This document shows, in pieces, positions 1 through 5,529 of a stretch of 6,944 nucleotides of DNA; position 1 is the stretch's first letter; each line of letters starts with the position of its first letter. Below the pieces are notes generated by a model, which was not told the DNA's origin, ran no database searches, and saw only the letters and a program-made list of their open reading frames with translations. Location of the stretch: positions 1 to 6,944 of the forward strand of contig JAXDLH010000268.1 of assembly GCA_034666705.1 (NCBI GenBank), written 5' to 3'. A program made the position numbers and the translations under genes. This DNA is from JAXDLH01 sp034666705 (GTDB taxonomy: Bacteria; Chloroflexota; UBA6077; SHYK01).

Positions 1-780
1 TACCAGACGAATCCGGAGCGGCGTATGTACAACGGGCTCGTGAGCACCGCCGCCCGCCGTGCCAACGCCATCATCACCGTCTCGGAGTACTCCAAGGCTG
101 ACATCGTCAAACGGCTGGGCATTCCAGAGGAACGAATTCACGTGATCGGTAACGCCGTGGACGGAAGCCATAAGCCGATTACCGACACCCGCGTGATCGA
201 CGGCGTGCGTGAGCGCTATGGGATCGGACCGAAGTACCTGCTCTACTTCGGCGGATTCGACATGCGCAAGAACGTCGAGCGGGTCATCAGGGCGTATGCG
301 GCGCTCCCCGAGCCGACCCGCCGCGAGTACCAGCTCGTTATCGCGGGTCGCCTGCACCTGCTCGGCCACCCGCTCTACCCCGACCCGCGGCCGCTTGTGC
401 AGAAGCTTGGCCTGGACGACTACGTCGTGGTGACGGGACAGATCCGCGAGCAGGACAAGCCGCCGCTCTACAGCGGTGCTACCGTGTACCTGTTCCCCTC
501 GCTCTACGAGGGCTTCGGGATCGAGGTCCTGGAAGCGATGGCGTGTGGTACCGCGGTCATCACCTCGAACACGACGTCGCTGCCAGAGGTCGCGGGGGAC
601 GCGGCGTGTCTCGTGGATCCGTACGACGTGGCGGCGATTCGCAATGCGATCGACGAACTGTTAGAGGACGTCGAGAAGCGTGATGACCTGCGTGAGCGAG
701 CGCTGGCGCGAGCCGCCGACTTCAGTTGGGCGCGGGTCGCCGAGCAGACCATCGAGGTGTACAAGAAGCTCGCCTCATGA
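1..780 (+). CDS. Glycosyltransferase family 4 (group 1), 5'-truncated by window edge
   Basis: Transfers a sugar from a nucleotide- or lipid-linked donor to a glycan acceptor, probably at the cytoplasmic face of the membrane during surface polysaccharide assembly; donor and acceptor cannot be read from sequence. The reading frame is open from base 1 with no stop before the first ATG at 25, so the gene almost certainly begins upstream. Only about 259 residues are visible against roughly 370-380 for the family, so most of the N-terminal acceptor domain is missing. Seen, numbered from the ATG at 25: the inter-domain region ANAIITVSEYSK (13-24), the start of the donor-binding Rossmann domain LLYFGGFDMRKN (72-83), and the GT4 signature EGFGIEVLE with the E-x7-E pair at 162 and 170 (nt 508-534), then EAMACGTAVITS and LPEVAGDAA. 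The stop overlaps the start of the next glycosyltransferase, implying translational coupling. The fold is certain; the substrate is unknown. Confidence 0.93.
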   Translation, partial: YQTNPERRMYNGLVSTAARRANAIITVSEYSKADIVKRLGIPEERIHVIGNAVDGSHKPITDTRVIDGVRERYGIGPKYLLYFGGFDMRKNVERVIRAYAALPEPTRREYQLVIAGRLHLLGHPLYPDPRPLVQKLGLDDYVVVTGQIREQDKPPLYSGATVYLFPSLYEGFGIEVLEAMACGTAVITSNTTSLPEVAGDAACLVDPYDVAAIRNAIDELLEDVEKRDDLRERALARAADFSWARVAEQTIEVYKKLAS

Positions 781-1898
781 GAGTCATGCTGGCGTGCAAG
801 GCGCTCGTCGTCGGCGGCTATCAGCGCAAACTGGAGACGATCGCGCGGCATCCGGACGTCGAGCTCATTGCGGTTGTGCCCCCATCCTGGCGCGACCCCG
901 CCTACGAGATGCGCCTCGAGCACCGACCGGCGATCGGGTACGAGCTGGTCGTCTCACCGCTTGCGGTGAACGGCAACTACCATTTGTTCTTCTTTCCTGA
1001 ACTGGCGCGCCTGCTCGACCGGTACCGCCCGGACGTGCTGCACATCGACGAGGAGCCATACAACCTGGCGACCTTCCTCGCGACGTGGCAGGCGAGCCGC
1101 CAAGGCATCCCAGCCGTGTTCTTCGCCTGGCAGAACCTCCTCCGCCGCTATCCACCGCCCTTCAGTTGGATGGAGCGCTACGTGTTCCGCACCGCGGCAT
1201 GGGGCATCGGCGGCACTGAGTCCGCAGTGCGCGTTCTGCAGCAGAAGGGGTTCCGCGGGCCGACTTCCGCGATCCCCCAGTTCGGCACCGATCCCGACGT
1301 GTTCCACCCCGAGGAGGGACCAGCGCCAGACCGCCCGTTCACCATCGGGTTTGCGGGCCGGCTTGTGTCCGAGAAGGGCGTGGCGCTCCTGATCGAGGCC
1401 TGCGCCAGACTGCAACGCGACTTTCGGCTCGTGATTCTTGGCGATGGACCGGAACGCTCGATCTTGCACCTTCTGGCCGGTGAGCGCGGCATCGCGGACC
1501 GGGTGCGCATCGAGGGGAGCGTGCCGTCGGCTGAGATGCCCGACCGGTTGCGAGCAATGGACGTCGTAGTACTCCCCTCGGTAAGCCGATCAAACTGGAT
1601 CGAGCAGTTCGGTCGCACGCTCGTCGAGGCGATGGCGTGCGGGGTGGCCGTGATCGGCTCGACCTGCGGCGAGATCCCGAGCGTGGTCGGCGACGGGGGC
1701 ATCATCGTTCCAGAGGGTGACGTGGCCGCCTTGCACGCGGCGCTGGAACAGCTCGCGGCGGACCCGGCGCTGCGCAGAACGCTCGGTGCCCGGGGTCGCC
1801 AGCGGGTGCTCGGCCACTTCACCGACGAGCACGTCGCCACCGCAACAGTGGATCTGTACCGCCAGGTCGCAAGCCGTCATGCGGCACGGGTGGAATAA
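777..1898 (+). CDS. Glycosyltransferase family 4 (group 1)
   Basis: A second GT-B fold glycosyltransferase, 373 residues, the normal full length for the family. It likely acts on the same glycan as the upstream enzyme, but its sugar specificity is unknown. I place the start at ATG 777, whose ATGA overlaps the upstream stop. An in-frame ATG three codons later (786) is an alternative, and an in-frame open stretch back to 726 would only add residues that overlap the first gene. The N-terminal acceptor domain begins MRVMLACKALVVGGYQRK and includes PDVLHIDEEPYNL (86-97). The C-terminal donor domain starts at about 187 with FTIGFAGRLVSEKG (188-201), then LVILGDGPE (218-226). The E-x7-E motif is EQFGRTLVE (E276, E284), followed by AMACGVAVIGS and a conserved C-terminal helix region. 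No signal peptide or membrane segment is visible. Together with the preceding gene it looks like the 3' end of a glycan operon. Confidence 0.93.
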   Translation: MRVMLACKALVVGGYQRKLETIARHPDVELIAVVPPSWRDPAYEMRLEHRPAIGYELVVSPLAVNGNYHLFFFPELARLLDRYRPDVLHIDEEPYNLATFLATWQASRQGIPAVFFAWQNLLRRYPPPFSWMERYVFRTAAWGIGGTESAVRVLQQKGFRGPTSAIPQFGTDPDVFHPEEGPAPDRPFTIGFAGRLVSEKGVALLIEACARLQRDFRLVILGDGPERSILHLLAGERGIADRVRIEGSVPSAEMPDRLRAMDVVVLPSVSRSNWIEQFGRTLVEAMACGVAVIGSTCGEIPSVVGDGGIIVPEGDVAALHAALEQLAADPALRRTLGARGRQRVLGHFTDEHVATATVDLYRQVASRHAARVE

Positions 1899-1951
1899 CG
1901 TGCGTCAGGGACACGCGACACGCCGGAGCATCTCAACTGCGTCGCAAGTCG

Positions 1952-1980
1952 TTGCCCGCTCTGAGGGGCTCGGCTATACT
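1952..1980 (+). promoter_or_regulatory. Predicted sigma-70-type promoter for bactofilin-holA
   Basis: The gap between the glycosyltransferase stop (1898) and the bactofilin start contains TTGCCC (1952-1957) and TATACT (1975-1980) separated by exactly 17 nt, a near-consensus -35/-10 arrangement. Transcription would start at about 1987, leaving a leader of about 30 nt that carries the ribosome binding site. This suggests the bactofilin gene starts a new transcription unit rather than continuing the glycosyltransferase operon. No convincing terminator is seen between 1899 and 1950, so read-through from upstream is possible. Confidence 0.6.
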
Positions 1981-2004
1981 CCCCACCAGTTGCGGCTTGG
2001 TGCT

Positions 2005-2010
2005 GGAGGG
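2005..2010 (+). promoter_or_regulatory. Shine-Dalgarno GGAGGG that fixes the bactofilin start
   Basis: GGAGGG lies 5 nt before the ATG at 2016, an ideal spacing. An in-frame GTG at 2010 overlaps the last base of this motif and would be two codons upstream, so it cannot use it. The ATG at 2016 is therefore the better start. Confidence 0.75.
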
Positions 2011-2015
2011 TGGCG

Positions 2016-2609
2016 ATGTTCAGGAGAACCGAAGAGTCTGAGTGGAGCCGATTCTCGAAGGCATTGACCGGTAAAGACGAGAAAGAGGGGAACGGGACGA
2101 CGGACGAGAGCATCACTGCAGTGGAAACTCCAGAGCCGACTGCATCCAGCGAGGTCGCCGCAGTAAGCGCCACGGCCGCGGCGAGCCCTACCTCTCGGCC
2201 GCCCACCACCGACTCGAATCTCACGGTCAGCCGCACCGCCGCCTCCCAAACCCCAGTCGAGAGCGATGACGTCGAGAGCATCGTCGGGCAGCACACATTC
2301 TTCGACGGCACCTATCGCTCGGACGCCAGCGTGCGCATCCTCGGCACCGCTCAGGGTGAGGTCGACTGCAAGCGTGCGGTCTTCGTCGAAGAGAACGCCA
2401 AGGTCGACGCAAAGATCACGGCAGCCAACGTCACGGTCGCCGGCCAGGTCAACGGCGAGATCAACTGCACGGGACGGGTCGAGATTCGACCGACGGGCCG
2501 CGTGACTGGCACGATCAACGCCGGCACGCTGATCATGCAGGAGGGCGCTTTCTTCGACGGCAATCTCCGCATGAAGCAGACGTCCCCCGAGGCCGCCGCC
2601 GCCAGCTAA
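2016..2609 (+). CDS. Bactofilin family cytoskeletal protein
   Basis: Bactofilins polymerise without nucleotide into filaments on the inner face of the membrane and scaffold cell shape, wall synthesis or chromosome-positioning proteins. This one has 197 residues from ATG 2016. It starts with a short MFRR-type N-terminus, which in studied bactofilins contributes to membrane attachment. A long low-complexity tail rich in Thr, Ser, Ala, Pro and Glu follows (about 20-85) and is probably disordered. The bactofilin (DUF583) domain covers about 86-187. It shows the expected short beta-helix rungs with regularly spaced G and V/I residues, for example TFFDGTYRSDASVRILG, VAGQVNGEINCTGRVEI and RVTGTINAGTLIMQEGAFF. 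The C-terminal tail is only about 10 residues (ending PEAAAAS), shorter than the N-terminal one. A promoter and strong ribosome binding site precede it, and holA follows after 9 nt. Family assignment is firm; the cellular role here is unknown. Confidence 0.92.
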   Translation: MFRRTEESEWSRFSKALTGKDEKEGNGTTDESITAVETPEPTASSEVAAVSATAAASPTSRPPTTDSNLTVSRTAASQTPVESDDVESIVGQHTFFDGTYRSDASVRILGTAQGEVDCKRAVFVEENAKVDAKITAANVTVAGQVNGEINCTGRVEIRPTGRVTGTINAGTLIMQEGAFFDGNLRMKQTSPEAAAAS

Positions 2610-2618
2610 GGGCTTGCC

Positions 2619-3713
2619 ATGCTGTACCTGGTGAGCGGGCGGGAGGAGTTCCTCCGCGAGGAGTTCGTCGGTCAGCTCAAGGCGCTGATGCGCAAGCTGC
2701 CGCTCGGCGAGCACAACATCGACGAGCTTGGTGCTGGCACCTCCGTTGCCGACCTCATCGCCGCATGCGACGTCACGCCTTTTCTCTCCGAGAAGCGCAT
2801 GGTCATCGTCCGCGGGATGGTCTCCCAACTCGGTCGGGCCCGCGGCGGCCGCCGCCCCCGGGCCCGAGCGGCCAGCCCTGCCCCGGCCGAGACTGACGAG
2901 AGCCCACTCGCGGAGCTCGGGTCTTACGTCGGCCGACTTCCGGACACGACCCACCTCGTACTGGTCGAGGAAGACGCCGCGACGCTGCAGCCGCTGGCAG
3001 TAGCACGGCCGGACGCCGTGAAGCGAGATTTCGCCCGGCTGCGCGATGATGCGCTGCCCGGCTGGATCGTGGATCGCGCCCGCAAGCAGGGGTTCCGCAT
3101 CAGCCAGCCCGCAGCCCGGGAGCTGGCGCAACTCGTGGGCTCAGACCTGCGACGGCTGGGCAGCGAATTAGATAAGCTCGCCGCGTTTGTCGACGAGGAC
3201 CAGACCATCGAAGCGCAGCACCTCGAGGGTCTCATAGCGGGCGGGGGACCAACCATCTTCGCTCTTCACGACGCGCTCGCAGAGCGCCGGGCGGCAGCCG
3301 CCCTGGGGGCAACCCGGAGCCTCCTGAACGACGGGAGCGACCCGGCTGAGCTGTTCGCGCAGGTCGTGGGCCTGGTCCGGCGGCTGCTGGTGGTGAAGGA
3401 GCTGACCGCGGAGCGCCGCCCGCTCACCCGCGAGGCGCCAGCGTTTGGCTTGACCTCCAGCCAGTTCGCGCTGGAGAAGCTGCAGCGTCAGGCCGCCCGC
3501 CACTCAATCGCCGAGCTGGAGCAGGCCTATGCGATGCTCGCGCAGAGTGACCTCGCGATCAAGAGAGGACGGGTCGATCCCGAGCTGGCGCTCGAGATGG
3601 CAGTCGCCCAGTTGGTCGGCATTATGCCCACCACAAACGCACCATCCGAGGACGACGAGCCCCTCGCCACGGCAGGGACGCCGGGAAGCCACGAGACGAC
3701 GGAGGATGCGTGA
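2619..3713 (+). CDS. holA: DNA polymerase III, delta subunit (clamp loader)
   Basis: The delta subunit of the clamp loader opens the beta sliding clamp so that it can be loaded onto primed DNA during replication. The protein has 364 residues, close to the usual 330-350 plus an insert. The N-terminal domain begins MLYLVSGREEFLREE, typical of the family. TPFLSEKRMVIVRG (53-66) corresponds to the clamp-contacting loop, where F55 probably matches the beta-binding Phe of E. coli delta. An Arg/Ala/Pro-rich stretch (72-95) interrupts the domain before LPDTTHLVLVEEDA (107-120). The middle part has GFRISQPAARELAQLVGSDLRRLGSELDKL (158-187), and the C-terminal helical collar spans about 210-335. The last 30 residues are acidic and probably disordered. 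As expected for delta, there are no Walker motifs. ATG 2619 is preceded by AAGGG, which overlaps the bactofilin stop at 6-nt spacing, so the two genes are probably co-transcribed. Confidence 0.9.
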   Translation: MLYLVSGREEFLREEFVGQLKALMRKLPLGEHNIDELGAGTSVADLIAACDVTPFLSEKRMVIVRGMVSQLGRARGGRRPRARAASPAPAETDESPLAELGSYVGRLPDTTHLVLVEEDAATLQPLAVARPDAVKRDFARLRDDALPGWIVDRARKQGFRISQPAARELAQLVGSDLRRLGSELDKLAAFVDEDQTIEAQHLEGLIAGGGPTIFALHDALAERRAAAALGATRSLLNDGSDPAELFAQVVGLVRRLLVVKELTAERRPLTREAPAFGLTSSQFALEKLQRQAARHSIAELEQAYAMLAQSDLAIKRGRVDPELALEMAVAQLVGIMPTTNAPSEDDEPLATAGTPGSHETTEDA

Positions 3714-3743
3714 ATTCCACGCGTCGATCCTGAACTCCCGAAG

Positions 3744-3769
3744 GGTCGAGGCATGTGAGACCTCTTTTT
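3744..3769 (+). terminator. Weak possible intrinsic terminator after holA
   Basis: In the 77-nt gap between holA and the methyltransferase gene, GAGG (3748-3751) can pair with CCTC (3761-3764) directly before a run of five T (3765-3769); GGTC (3744-3747) with GACC (3759-3762) is a competing stem. Each stem is only 4 bp with a loop of 9-11 nt. Position and T-run suit a terminator, but the hairpin is poor. Termination may be partial and the downstream gene may be read from the holA transcript. Confidence 0.25.
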
Positions 3770-3790
3770 GCGTGAGCTAGTGGAGGACGA

Positions 3791-4297
3791 ATGACCAAGA
3801 CCATTAAGTACACCGTGGTCGACACGTCGGTCGGCTCGCTCTGCGTCGCCTACAGCGCAGACGGCATCATCGCCGCGCGGCTGACCGACGATGAGAACGA
3901 GTTCGTCGCCGATTGCGCCGATGAGCTCGACAGCGTCGTGGAGCACGATTCCAATCCACCATCGGCATTGCTCGCCGCGGTCGAGGGCCGGCTCCAAGGC
4001 GACGTGCAGCTTACGTTCAGCCTTCCCGGCCGCACTCCATTTCAGCGCGCAGTGCTGGAGTACGTCGCATCGATCCCGCGCGGCGAGATGCGCACCTATG
4101 GCGAGGTCGCGCTGGCGGTCGGCCACCCCGGGGCCGCACGCGCCGTCGGCGAGGTGATGCGCACGAATCGCATCCCCGTGCTGATCCCGTGCCACCGGGT
4201 GGTGCGTTCCGGCGGCGACGTTGGCCAGTACACGCCCGATCCATCGATCAAACGACGGCTGCTCATCGAGGAGGGCGCGCTGCTTCCCACCCGCTGA
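3791..4297 (+). CDS. ogt: Methylated-DNA--[protein]-cysteine S-methyltransferase
   Basis: A suicide DNA-repair protein that moves the alkyl group from O6-alkylguanine (and O4-alkylthymine) in DNA to its own cysteine. It has 168 residues, the usual length for a single-domain Ogt/MGMT, and no Ada-type regulatory domain is attached. The C-terminal domain (about 80-168) holds the diagnostic active site IPCHRVV with nucleophile C134. Upstream of it is the helix-turn-helix region RTYGEVALAVGHPGAARAVG, where R117 fits the arginine finger that flips the base, followed by MRTN. The closing region KRRLLIEEGAL contains the Glu usually hydrogen-bonded through the active-site His. The N-terminal domain (1-75) is divergent, as is normal. 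One variation is VGQYTPDPSIKRR (144-156), where many relatives have a glycine-rich GGYxGG loop. The start at ATG 3791 is supported by GGAGG at 3782-3786. It could be part of the holA transcript or independent. Confidence 0.94.
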   Translation: MTKTIKYTVVDTSVGSLCVAYSADGIIAARLTDDENEFVADCADELDSVVEHDSNPPSALLAAVEGRLQGDVQLTFSLPGRTPFQRAVLEYVASIPRGEMRTYGEVALAVGHPGAARAVGEVMRTNRIPVLIPCHRVVRSGGDVGQYTPDPSIKRRLLIEEGALLPTR

Positions 4298-4318
4298 GTC
4301 GCTTCGGAGATCTGCACA

Positions 4319-4329
4319 GAAACGCTTTC
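4319..4329. promoter_or_regulatory. LacI-family-operator-like dyad (upstream site)
   Basis: GAAACGCTTTC has 4-bp inverted arms (GAAA/TTTC) around a CG-containing centre, the general form of operators bound by LacI/CcpA-type regulators. It lies about 22 nt downstream of the methyltransferase stop. No regulator gene is in the window. Such a short dyad can arise by chance. Confidence 0.2.
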
Positions 4330-4361
4330 GCGTGGCGCACTCCAGCCGCGTGCTCTGGGGA

Positions 4362-4377
4362 GGGGGCGCGCGCCCCC
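4362..4377. repeat. Perfect 16-bp GC palindrome between ogt and the SDR gene
   Basis: Five G, CGCGCG, five C: a perfect dyad made only of G and C. As RNA it could form a short stable hairpin after the methyltransferase gene, but it is followed by GGAAATCC rather than a T-run, so it is not a canonical intrinsic terminator. It may act as a 3' stabilising hairpin or weak terminator, or have no role. Confidence 0.45.
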
Positions 4378-4407
4378 GGAAATCCGCAATTGGTCGTCCT
4401 TCCTCCG

Positions 4408-4413
4408 TATACT
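4408..4413 (+). promoter_or_regulatory. Possible -10 box for the SDR gene
   Basis: TATACT lies 30 nt before the GTG start at 4444 and is identical to the -10 hexamer proposed upstream of the bactofilin gene. A good -35 is missing: at 16-17 nt upstream there are only GCAATT or CGCAAT, and TTGGTC (4390-4395) is too close at 12 nt. A promoter here may therefore depend on an activator or be weak. Confidence 0.4.
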
Positions 4414-4417
4414 GGCG

Positions 4418-4426
4418 AAAGCGCTT
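4418..4426. promoter_or_regulatory. LacI-family-operator-like dyad at the SDR promoter
   Basis: AAGCGCTT (4419-4426), within CGAAAGCGCTTAG, is a perfect 8-bp palindrome with the central CG and flanking A/T typical of LacI-family operators. It sits 5 nt after the proposed -10 box, over the expected transcription start, where a bound repressor would block initiation. Its centre is about 98 bp from the similar dyad at 4319-4329. Confidence 0.3.
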
Positions 4427-4443
4427 AGGGTTGGGAGGGGATC

Positions 4444-5397
4444 GTGATCCTGATCACCGGCGGCATGGGCTTCATTGGCCTGCATACCGCGCGACGCTTT
4501 CTGGACGCCGGCGAGAACGTCGTCCTGACACGGTACCGCGTCGCTCGCGAGCCGGACTTCATCAAGGACGAGATCGGCAAGCGGGTCTTCGTCGAGACGA
4601 TGGACGTCACCAGCACGCACGACATGATCGACGTGGTGCGGAAGCACAAGGTCACTGGCATCGTGCACCTCGCCGTGCCAGGCGTCGGGGCGCTCTCACC
4701 TGCCGAGGACTATCGCGTCAATATGGCTGGCCTGATCAACGTGCTCGAAGCGGCGAAGGCCGGCGATGTCCAGCGCCTGACGTTTGCCAGCTCGATCTCG
4801 GTGTACAGCAGCATTCCGCAGGGGCCGTTCCACGAGAACATGCCGCTGCCACTGCCATCGACGAACCCGACTGAGGCGTACAAGAAGGCCTGGGAGATCC
4901 TCGCGCTGCACTGGGCCGACCGCTCGGGCATCGAAGTAATCCCGGTGCGTGCGTCGGGCATCTGGGGGCCGCTCTATCACACCCTTCTGAACCTGCCGAG
5001 TCGGGTGGCTCACGCTGCCGCCAGTGGGAAGGCGGCGAGCTTCGCCGGCGCACGCGGCGGCCCGCCAGCGGCGGATGATCAGGGCGATTTCTGTTACGTC
5101 AAGGATTGTGCGCTCGGCTTCTTCTTGCTGCAGACCCACGAGGGCAAACTGCCGCATGCGATCTACAACGTTGGGGCAGGCGAATCGCGGACGAATGCCG
5201 ATGTCGTGGCGGCGGCGAAGCGCGTCGTGCCGGACGTGCAAATCGAGCTCCAGCCGGGCAAGGGCGGCCGCTCGCGCCCCAATCCACACGAAGACATCAC
5301 CCTGGCCAAAGAGGATGTAGGCTACACGCCCCATTACACGCTCGAGTCGGGCATGGCCGAGTACATCGAGTGGCTGAAGAAGGGGAACCAGTACTAA
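4444..5397 (+). CDS. Extended SDR: NAD-dependent epimerase/dehydratase family protein with degenerate catalytic motif
   Basis: A 317-residue Rossmann-fold protein of the extended short-chain dehydrogenase/reductase class, whose members act on nucleotide sugars and related compounds with bound NAD(P). The start is GTG 4444, with GGAGG at 4434-4438. The next in-frame ATG (Met8) lies inside the glycine motif, so it is too late. Seen: nucleotide-binding TGGMGFIG (5-12), D54 near the adenine-binding position, HLAVPG (75-80), RVNMAGLINVLEAA (91-104), and FASSISVYSS, where S117 aligns with the catalytic Ser/Thr. VRASGIWGP (168-176) and DFCYVKDCALGF (215-226) are further family landmarks. The expected YxxxK is AYKKAWE: Y146 is kept, but W150 sits where the catalytic Lys should be. 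The enzyme may therefore belong to a divergent or non-redox branch. It lies alone between a possible promoter and a bidirectional terminator, so neighbours give no substrate clue. Confidence 0.88.
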   Translation: MILITGGMGFIGLHTARRFLDAGENVVLTRYRVAREPDFIKDEIGKRVFVETMDVTSTHDMIDVVRKHKVTGIVHLAVPGVGALSPAEDYRVNMAGLINVLEAAKAGDVQRLTFASSISVYSSIPQGPFHENMPLPLPSTNPTEAYKKAWEILALHWADRSGIEVIPVRASGIWGPLYHTLLNLPSRVAHAAASGKAASFAGARGGPPAADDQGDFCYVKDCALGFFLLQTHEGKLPHAIYNVGAGESRTNADVVAAAKRVVPDVQIELQPGKGGRSRPNPHEDITLAKEDVGYTPHYTLESGMAEYIEWLKKGNQY

Positions 5398-5472
5398 CGG
5401 GGCAGCATCTGCTTCCCGGCTTCGCGCGGGGCCGGTCCACGGATAAGAGCTGACAGGACGCACCGGCGGCGA

Positions 5473-5520
5473 ACGCAAAGAACGGCCCGGCCGAGATCTC
5501 GGCCGGGCCGTTCTTTGCGT
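5473..5520. terminator. Bidirectional intrinsic terminator: perfect 48-bp palindrome
   Basis: A perfect inverted repeat with 24-nt arms, centred between 5496 and 5497. The arms run ACGCAAAGAACGGCCCGGCC and onwards to a GATC centre. In RNA from either strand this gives a stem of about 22 bp, very GC-rich in the middle, with AAAGAA on the 5' side and UUCUUU on the 3' side. It lies between the SDR stop (5397) and the glutamine synthetase stop (5530) of two convergent genes, so one element can end both transcripts. Confidence 0.9.
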
Positions 5521-5529
5521 ATGTGCTTG

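Noticed and set aside
2010..2012. GTG as an alternative bactofilin start.
   Set aside because: It overlaps the Shine-Dalgarno itself. The ATG two codons later has ideal spacing and gives the MF start common in bactofilins.
1974..3131. A 385-codon open frame on the - strand across bactofilin and holA.
   Set aside because: It runs across two well-supported genes and their promoter. Its translation is Gly/Ala/Arg-rich with no recognisable domain, so it is a compositional shadow.
4221..4874. A 217-codon + strand frame spanning the end of ogt, the intergenic region and the SDR start.
   Set aside because: It overlaps two motif-supported genes in another frame, has no ribosome binding site, and its translation is Arg-rich and low in complexity.
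5398..5472. A possible small gene between the SDR stop and the palindrome.
   Set aside because: Short GC-rich stretch with no ribosome binding site and no convincing small open frame; it is best read as a 3' untranslated region.
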